Source of the DNA: Molossus alvarezi
Lineage: Eukaryota; Chordata; Mammalia; Chiroptera; Molossidae
Direction: 5' to 3'
Length of the DNA: 64,000 bases
Assembly (NCBI GenBank): GCA_037176705.1
Contig: CM073899.1
Coordinates: 6,076,001-6,140,000, forward strand
Shown: positions 56,630 through 64,000 of the stretch, piece by piece
Numbering within the stretch: the stretch's first letter is position 1
Layout of the letters: each line of letters begins with the position of its first letter
The notes under the pieces: generated by a model
Database searches by the model: none
Told to the model about the DNA's origin: nothing
Seen by the model: the letters and a program-made list of their open reading frames with translations, nothing else
Translations under genes and position numbers: made by a program

Positions 56630-59600
56630 CATGATATTCCACAAATAAGTGAGATCATGTGATATTTGTGTTTCTCTGCTTGACTTGTTTTGCTGAGGAT
56701 AATACTTTCCAGGTCTCTCCATGTCGTCTCAAAGGATAAGAGATCTTTCTTTCTTACAGCTGCATCGTACTTCTTTGTGTATATGTACCCCTGCTTTTTT
56801 ATCCGTTTGTCTACTGACAGATACTTGGGATATTTCCAGATCTTAGCGATTGTAAATAGTGCTGCTATAAAAATGGGAGTACATATATTCTTTCTGATTG
56901 GTGTCTCAGGCTTCTTAGGGTATATTCCTAGAAGTGGATCACTGGATCAAAGGGCAATTCAAATTTTAATTTTTTGAGGTAACACCATATTGTTCTCCAT
57001 AGTGGCTGCACCAGTCTGCATTACCCCAGCAGTGTACTAGAGTCCCCTTTTCTCCACACCCTCGCCAACATTTGTTGTGTGATGATTTGTTGATGGCAGC
57101 CATTCTGACTGGTGTGAGGTGATACCTTATTGTTGTTTTAATTTGCATCTCTCTGATGATTAGTGATGTTTAGCATTTCTTCATATGTTTTTTGGCCATT
57201 TGTGTGTCCTGTTTGGAGAGGTGTCTATTTAGTTCCTCTGCCCATTTTTTAATTGGTCCTTTGCCTTCCTTTTGTTGGGTTGCATGAGTACTCTATATAT
57301 TTTGGAAATTAACCCTTTGTCTGATATATCATTGGCAATTATGCTCTCCCATACAGTGGGTTGCCTTTCCATTTTGATGATTGTATCTTTTGTTGTGCAG
57401 CAGCTTTTTAGTATGATGTAGTCCCATGTGTTCATTTTTTCCTTTGTTTCTGTTGCCTTAGTTGATGTATCAGTGCTGCATATGATGTCCCAAATTTTGT
57501 TGCCTACATGTTCTTCTAGGATTTTTATGGATTCATGGGTCTCATTTAAGTCTTTTATCCATTTTGAGTTTATTCTTGTGTATGGTGTAAGTTGATGGTT
57601 TAGTTTCATTTTTTTTCATGTAGCTGTCCAATTTTCCCAACACCATTTATTAAAGAGGCTGTCTTTACTCCATTGTATGCTCTTGCCCCTTTGTCAAATA
57701 TTAATTGAGCATAATGTCTTGGGTCCATTTTGGGGTTCTCTGTTCTGTTCCACTGGTGTATATCCCTGTTCTTGTGCCAGTACCAGGCTGTTGTGATTAC
57801 AGTAGTTTTGTAGTATAACCTAATATCCAGTATTGTGATCCCACCTACTTTGTTCTTCTTTTTCAAGATTGCTGTGGCTGCCCTGGCCAGTTTGACTCAG
57901 CGGTTAGAGCATTGGCCTGTGGTCCAGAGAGACCCAGGTTTGGTTCCCGCTAAGGGCACGTACCTCAGTTGCAGTTTTTCCCCCAGTCCTGGTTGGGTAT
58001 TTGGGTCTTTTTTGGTTCCATATGAACTTTTGAAGTGTTTGTTCTAGTTCTGTGAAATATGTCATTGGTATTTTGATGGGGATTGCATTGAATCTATAGA
58101 TTGTTTTGGGTAATATGGAAATTTTAATGATGTTAATTCTTCCAATCCATGAACAAGGGATGTGCTTCCACTTTTTTATATCTTCTTCTATTTCTTTTTT
58201 CAATTTCCTGTACTTTTCTGCAAATAGGTCCTTTATTTCTTTGGTTAAGTTTATTCCTAGGTATCTTAATTTTTTTGCCGCGATGGTAAATGGGATTGTT
58301 CTTTTTGTTTCTCTTTTTGGGAGTTCATCATTGGTGTATAAGAATGCTGTTGATTTCTTAACATTTATTTTGTATCCTGCTACTTTGCCAAATTCATTTA
58401 TTTAGTCTAGTAGATTTTTTGATGGGTCTTTAGGATTTTCTATGTATAATATCATGTCATCTGCAAATAATGACAGTTTCGCTTCCTCCTTTCCAATTTG
58501 GATCCCTTTCATTTTTTCTTCATGTCTGATTGCTGTGGCTAAGACTTCCAGTACTATGTTAAATAAGAATGGAGAAAGTGGGCATCCCTGTTTTTTCCTG
58601 CTCTTAAGGGAAATGCTTTTTAGTTTCTGCCCATTCAGAATGATGTTGGCTGTATGTCTTTCATATATGACCTTTATTATGTCAAGATATGATCCCTCTA
58701 TTCACACGTTGCTGAGCGTTTTTATCAGAAATGGATGCTGGATTTTGTCGAATGCTTTTTCAGCATCTATTGATATGATCATGTGGTTTTTATTCTTCAT
58801 TTGTTTATGTGGTGAATCACATTTATTGATTTGCAAATATTGTACCAGCCTTGCATCCCTCGGATAAATCTCACTTGGTCATGGTGAATAATTTTTTTGA
58901 TGCATTGCTGGATCCAATTTGCTAGTATTTTGTTCAGGATTTTGGCATCTATCTTCATCAGGGATACTGGCCTGTAGTTTTCTTTCTTTGCAGTGTTTTT
59001 TTTCTGGTTTTGGAATTAGAATTATTCTGGCCTCATAAAACAAGTTTGGAAGTCTTCCTTCTTCTTGAAGTTTTTGAAATAGTTTGAGGAGAATGGGTGT
59101 TAGTTTTTCTTTGAATGTTCAGTAAAATTCCCCATGAAGCCGTCTGGCCCTGGGCTTTTGTTTGCTGGGAGAGTCTTGATTACCTCTTCAATTTCCTTAG
59201 TTGTTATTGGTGTGTTCAAGTTTTCTATCTCTTCCCTGTCCAGTTTTGGGAGACTATGTGTTTCTGGAAATTTATTCATTTTGCTTAGTTTGTTAAATTT
59301 GTTGCCGTATAATTGTTCATAGTAGTTGTTAATTGTCCTTTGTATTTCTGTGGTGTCAGTTGTTACTTCTCTTTCATTTCTGATTTTGTGTATTTGGGTT
59401 CGCTCTCTTTGTTTCTTGGTGAGTCTAGCTAAGGGTCCATCAGTCTTGTTTATCTTTTGGAAAAACCAGCTCTTTGTTTCCTTGATCCTTTGAATTGTTT
59501 TTTTTGGTCTCTGTGTCATTTATTTCTGTTCTGATTTTTACTCTTTCCTTCCCTTCTACTTGCTCTGGGGTTTTCTTTTTGTTTGCTTTCTAGTCCTTTA

Positions 59601-60553
59601 AGCTGTGAGGTTAGATAGTCTATTAGAAGTTTTTCTTGTTTCGTGAGGTAGGCCTGTAGTGCTATGAAGTTCCCTCTCAAGACTCTGTGCCCCATAAATT
59701 TTGAGTTGTTGTGTGTTCATTTTCATTGGTTTCCAGGAAGTTTTTAATTTCTTCTTTGATTTCCTCGGTAACCTATTCATTGTTTAATAAAATGCTATTT
59801 AGGCTCCATGTGTTCCAATATCTTTGCTTGTTATTATTGCAATTGATTTCAGTTTTATGCCATTGTGATCTGAGAAGATGCTTGATATGATTTTAATCTT
59901 CTTAAACTTGTAGAGACTTAGTTTGTGTCCTAATATGTGGTCTATCTTTGACAATGTCCCAAGTGGACTTGAGAAGAACGTGAATTCTGTAGTTTTGGGT
60001 GTAATTCTCTGTAGATATCTATTAAATCTATTTGGTCTAGTGCTTCATTTAGAGTCTCTGTTTCTTTGCTAATTTTTTGTCTAGATGATCTATCCAATGA
60101 TGTCAGCGGGGTATTGAAGTCCCCTGCTCTGATTGTATTGCTATTGATTTCTCCTTTGAAGTTCTCCTGAGGATTTTTAATATATTTTGGTGGTCCTATA
60201 TTGGGTGCATATACATTTACCAAGGTTATATCTTTCTGTTGGATAGATCCTTTCAATATTATGTAGTAGCCTTCGTTGTTTCTAGTTATGGCCTTCATTT
60301 TAAAATCTATTTTATCAGATATGAGTATTGCTACCCCCGCTTTTTTTTTTTTCTTTCCGTTTGCTTGAAAGATTTTTTCCCATCCCTTCACTTTCAACCT
60401 ATGTGAGTCTTTTGTTGTGAGGTGGTTCTCTTGTAATCAACATGTGTATGAGTCATGCTTTCTTATCCTATCAGCTACTCTGTGTCTATTTATCAGAGCA
60501 TTCAGTCCATTTATGTTTAAGGTGATTATTGATATGTACTTATTTATTGCCAT
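56630..60553 (-). pseudogene. L1 ORF2 (EN-RT-C), broken
   Basis: The start ATG is at 60551-60553. Endonuclease blocks (GVAILISDKIDFKMKAITR, AGDFNTPL) lie at 60397-59942, the RT front at 59519-59100, intact FADD at 58456-58467, and C-terminal parts in several frames down to about 56630. Frame shifts are spread throughout and a SINE fragment interrupts 57880-58003. Confidence 0.88.
57880..58003 (+). mobile_element. 3'-truncated Ves SINE inside L1 ORF2
   Basis: About 120 bp: CCCTGGCCAGTTTGACTCAGCGGTTAG head, a B-box-like GGTTTGGTTCCC, ending at about 'gtcctggttgggt' without CT repeat or A tail. L1 sequence continues on both sides ('gctgtggct' / 'atttgggtctttt'). No TSD seen. Confidence 0.88.
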
Positions 60554-60654
60554 TTTTTGTTTAAGTGGTTATATTTTTCTTCCTATTTCTTCTACTAATT
60601 ACAGCAGTCCTTTTAACATTTCTAGCTGTGCTGGTTTGGTGCTAATGTATTCCC

Positions 60655-61468
60655 TTAGCCTTTTTTTTTTTTTCCTTGGAAGGTCTTTATTTGACCTTCT
60701 ATTTTGAATGATAGCCTTGCTGGGTAGATTAGTTTTGGATTCAGATTTTTGATTTTCATGACCTTGATTACCTCATGCCATTTCATTCTGGCCTGTAGTA
60801 TTTCTGTTGAGAAGTCACCTGATAGCCTTATGAGGGTTCCTTTGTAGGTATCTATTGCTGCTTTTAGGATTCTCTCTTTGTCTTTAATTTTTGGCATTTT
60901 AATTACTATGTGTCTCGGTGTGGGCCTGTTTGGGTTCTTCTTACTTGGGGCTTTCTTTGCTTCTTGAACTTGAATGCCTTCTTCCTTCACCAAATTAGGG
61001 AAGTTTTCTGTCACTATTTCTTTAAATATATTCTGTAATCCTTGCTCATTTTCTTCCTCTTCGTGGACTCCTATGATCCAAATATTATTACGTTTTTAGT
61101 TGTCCCACAGTTCTCTTAAGCTGTCTTCTTGTTTTTTCATTGTGTTTTCCTATTGGTTTTCTGATTGGTTGAATTTTTTCTATCCTGTCTTCTAATTCAC
61201 TGATCTGATCCTCAGCTTCCACTACTCTGCTGTTTAGACCTTTTAATGTGTTCTATATTTCTGCTATGTCATTCTTCATTTCTTTTTCGTGGTTTTTAAT
61301 TTCCAATTGGTTGATTTTCAATGTTTCTATGTCTTTACTCATGGTGCTGATGTCCTTACACATGCTGTTGAGCTTCCTCAAGATCATGGCTCTGAATTCT
61401 AGCTCTGTTAACTTGCTTAACCGTATTTCATTTATCTCATCTTTGGTAGAGGTCTCTTGTTCTTTCAT
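60655..61468 (-). pseudogene. L1 ORF1, broken
   Basis: The ATG at 61466-61468 starts 71 open codons (coiled coil with LKINQLEIKNHEKEMKND), then a stop. The C-terminal RNA-binding domain is open at 61014-60655 (NRPTPRHIVIKMPKIKDK, then RLSGDFSTEILQARMKW). ORF1p is the L1 RNA chaperone. At least two breaks lie between 61253 and 61014. Confidence 0.87.
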
Positions 61469-62314
61469 TTGGGATTTGTTTCTTTGTTTCCCCTTTTTGG
61501 CTATCTCAGTGGGTTTTGGAGACTGCCAAATTTTCCCTGTGGGTGTTGGTGTTCTACTGTTTGTGGCTCCCTCTACTCAGTTTGGATGAGCGAGGGAGGA
61601 CCCATGTTAAACACCACTGTCAAGTCTTACTTTCCTGGGTAGAGTTGCAAGCCCAGGAAAGGTTCAGTTATCTTTTATCTTTTTGTGTGGAGGCTATTAG
61701 TTATGGTTACTTGAAGGGCATTGGGTTCTCAGTTGAATGAGAAACTCCCTTAGGTGTTCAGCATAAGGGGATTTCCAGAAGATGGGGCAGATGTTGGTTG
61801 TGAAGTAGCCTCAATTTGCATTTCAATGGCCATGGGTTGTGGTTAAATTTCCTAGGAAGGGTTCACCATTTCTCCCCAGAACCCTCGGAAGGAGTAAGAT
61901 GGCCCCTGTCCTACGTGTTCGTAACTCAGCAAAGGCTCTGAGCACCCTCCAAATCCTGATTGTCCCCATAGAGTTTCAGTTCAGTCGGCCCTCCCTCTGC
62001 CAGAGCCCCAGGTAAATGGCTGTGGCTATTTTAGTGTCTGTCCTGGCTCTACTCTGTGGAGCCACTTGGGACTTTAACCCCAAGGGCACTGCTCACAGCT
62101 CAGACCACTGCTGTCCATGGGCTCCCAGACCCCCTCTTGTGCCTCCACAATCCTACCAGGACTGGTTCAGTGTCTTTGGTTATATGATCCTCGCAAGCTG
62201 CTTTTCTGTTGCTTTTTTCCGATGATTTGTCTTTATTTTTGTTGTAATTTCAGTTTGGTCCTGGGAGATGGTCTGTGCAGCTTCTATTAACTCTGCCACC
62301 ATTTTGGAATCCTC
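61469..62314 (-). promoter_or_regulatory. L1 5'UTR (presumed internal promoter)
   Basis: About 846 bp, alignable end to end with 10130-10962. The plus strand carries a CAGGTAAAT donor-like site (62009-62017) and the antisense frame at 62117. Promoter function inferred from the family. Confidence 0.65.
62117..62290 (+). other. 57-codon antisense ORF in L1 5'UTR (ORF0-like candidate)
   Basis: ATG at 62117, stop TAA at 62288-62290, 24 bp before the L1 5' end. The peptide has a short polar start and then a hydrophobic, cysteine-rich stretch (KLLFCCFF, ICLYFCCNF) and SLVLGDGLCSFY. The frame and residues match the antisense frames at 10798 and 49863. In the 10.8-kb copy the initiating ATG is at a different place because of a 2-nt indel upstream. 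Confidence 0.38.
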
Positions 62315-62330
62315 CTACCCTCTGTCTTTT

Positions 62331-62470
62331 GATTGGAGCATTTAGTCTGTTTATATCTAAGGTTAGTATTATAGGTAGTTATTTGTTGCCATTTTTATTC
62401 TTTATGTCTGTGTTCCTCTCCCTTCTTCCTCCTCCTCCTCCTCCTTCTTCTTCTTCCACAGTCCCTTTAG
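62331..62470 (-). mobile_element. Distal remainder of the old L1
   Basis: Continues the old L1 ('tttgattggagcatttagtctgtttatatctaaggttagtatt') past the nested young L1, ending after a pyrimidine microsatellite (CCTCCTCCTCC then TTCTTCTTCTTCC, 62420-62457). Confidence 0.8.
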
Positions 62471-64000
62471 TGTATCTGATTTTATAGGTCTTTTAAAGTC
62501 AATATATCCTTATTGAATTTCTGCCTGGATGATTTATTCATTGCTGTCAGTTGGGTGTTCAGGTACCCTGCTATGATTCTATTTTTGTTAGTTTCCCCCT
62601 TTTGATCAAATATATATATTTGAGGCTTTCAGGTTCAGTGCCTATGTATTGATAAGTTTTATGACTTCTTAATGAATTGTGCTTTTTTTTTTCATTATAA
62701 AATGTCAATCTTTGTCTTTTTGTATCTTTTTATTTTGAAATCTATGTTTTTCTGATATAAGTACTGCTACATCCACTTTTCTCTGGATGCCATCTGCTTG
62801 GATCATTTTCTTCCACCCCTTCACCTTTTTTTTTCACTCCTTCACTTTTAATCTGTGGTTGTCTTTGGAGCCAAGATGTGTCTCCTACAAGCAACATATA
62901 TGTGGGTCTTGTTTGTAAATTCATCTTGCTACTCTTTTTAGTGACGTTCAGTTTCTTGACATTTAGGGTGATAAATTGATATATAAGGGCTAACTACAGC
63001 CATTTTAACTTCTGTTTTTTTTTTTTTTTTTTTTGTATCTCCATTTTTTTTTCTTTGTAATTCTGACTGCTATTTTATTTTGCCAATTGTCTATTACCTT
63101 TTTTCTTTATTAACTCTTTGTTATTATGTTATTAACCCACTCAGGGTTTTTGGTTTGTTTAAAATGTCTCATACATGTAATAGTCCTTTTTCTTCTGATT
63201 ATTTTTACCTTTATTTACTGTACACATTAAGTCTTTTTCCTCCACTCCTTTTGTAATTTTGTTGTCACAAATTATGTCTTTAACGTTAATTTGTTACATT
63301 ATTACAGTTATTTTTAATGACCCCTCCTAAAGTTTATTTTATGATTAAATATTTACTCTGCTATTCTGAAGTAGAGTTGCAATTTCCTGCTTCTATCTTT
63401 TAATCATCTACTCAAAGTTTTATGTACTTTTGTCTTTTTGTTTCAGTTAGAAGAGCTTTCTTCGACATTTCTTGTAATGCAAGTTTTGCGGTGGTATGTT
63501 CACTCAGTATTTGTTTGTCTGGGAAAGCCTTTATTTCTCCTTCATATCTAAAGGATACATTTGCTGGATATATTATCTTTGGCTGATGGTTCCTCTCTTT
63601 AATTATTTTTAATATTAATTTCCAATTGTCCCTGTCTTGTAGTGTTTCTACTGAGAAATCTAATCATAATTTAATGGGTTGTTTTTTTGTAAGTTATAGA
63701 TTTTTTAAAAAAGTTTGGCTGCCTTGAGAATCCTTTCTTTGTCATAATTTTTTGAGAGTTTGAATACAGTATGTCTTGGAGCAGATCTTTTTGTGTTGAT
63801 ATAACTAGGCTTTCTGTTAGCTTCCTGTGTTCCAATGTCCAATTCTTTCCACAGATTTGGAAAATTCTCATAAATTATTTGGTTGAATATACTTTCTCTT
63901 CTCTACTCTCTCTCTTTTTCTTTTGGAATACCCATTATTTTTATGTTGCCCTTTGTAATGAGGCCAGATAGTTCTCGTAGAGTTTGTTCACTTTTTAAAA
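62471..64000 (-). mobile_element. Another old LINE-1, runs off window
   Basis: A separate minus-strand L1: the endonuclease part of ORF2 occurs again ('tgctgtcagttgggtgttcaggtaccctgctatgat', 62540; 'tttgaaatctatgtttttctgatataagtactgctac', 62740), followed by the ORF2 start, the inter-ORF region and the ORF1 C-terminal region (63450-63990). It duplicates content already present in the previous L1, so it is a distinct insertion. The 5' end lies beyond 64000. No long open frame. Confidence 0.82.

Larger units (their letters stand above)
56365..62314 (-). mobile_element. Full-length young LINE-1 nested in old L1
   Basis: About 5.95 kb from the 3' tail (plus-strand T/A-rich, about 56385-56425) to the 5' end at 62314. 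Flanked by CTACCCT(A/C)TGTCTTTT at 56349-56364 and 62315-62330 (15/16), and the old L1 reads through the two flanks, so this copy inserted into it. It contains 3'UTR, ORF2, ORF1 and an 850-bp 5'UTR, and is closely related to the 1.1, 2.4 and 6.4-kb copies. A truncated SINE lies at 57880-58003. Confidence 0.95.

Noticed and set aside
1..64000. CRISPR arrays, bacterial operons, Shine-Dalgarno sites
   Set aside because: No regularly spaced repeats with unique spacers and no prokaryotic gene organisation; the sequence is mammalian.

Overview
This is mammalian nuclear DNA, almost certainly from a bat. The main evidence is a set of tRNA-derived SINEs of the Ves type (heads reading CCCTGGCC..TTTGGCTCAGCGGTTAG or CCTGGCCAGTGTGGCTCAG), which are chiropteran. 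Old mammalian repeats (MIR, L2, L1M, an MLT1-like LTR) lie beside much younger LINE-1 copies, a decayed gammaretrovirus-like provirus, a hAT transposon and a pogo/Tc2-like transposon. I found no host protein-coding exon, tRNA, rRNA or CRISPR array. The window looks intergenic or intronic, and more than half of it is recognisable mobile DNA.

Layout. 0-2.1 kb: unassigned sequence, a 5'-truncated L1 tail with a 16-bp target-site duplication (TSD), and an ancient L1M 3' end. 2.4-5.4 kb: truncated L1. 5.4-6.4 kb: unassigned. 6.4-11.0 kb: full-length L1 lacking its reverse-transcriptase region, with a SINE in ORF1. 11.0-13.0 kb: hAT transposase relic. 13-15.9 kb: mostly unassigned, with one SINE and a MIR. 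15.9-24.0 kb: minus-strand provirus (one LTR, a PBS resembling tRNA-Gln, broken gag-pro-pol-env) that joins directly onto an older L1 (24.0-30.5 kb). 30.5-36.1 kb: unassigned DNA with MIR, MLT1-like, microsatellite and three SINE insertions. 36.1-41.9 kb: the only substantial plus-strand L1, head-to-head with the 24-30 kb copy. 42-47 kb: mostly unassigned. 47.3-50.2 kb: ancient L1M and an L1 with a large internal deletion. 51-64 kb: nested LINEs. An old L1 received a pogo-like element and a SINE, then a full-length younger L1; a third L1 runs off the window end.

How the parts relate. The L1s presumably supplied the machinery that mobilised the SINEs, and the SINE TSDs (14-18 bp) fit this. All L1 ORF2 copies are broken, although three keep the FADD motif. 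The strongest new-looking signal is on the antisense strand of the L1 5'UTRs. Three copies of differing age share an open, hydrophobic reading frame pointing out of the element, preceded by a shared splice-donor-like block, resembling in position the primate ORF0 / antisense-promoter arrangement. Other notable items are a 47-bp tailless SINE head with a perfect 18-bp TSD, a hairpin conserved next to the SINE poly(A) tail, two SINEs that appear to replace about 150 bp of host L1, and a 45-bp duplication inside the proviral capsid major homology region. All assignments were made by eye; no alignment or database search was run.
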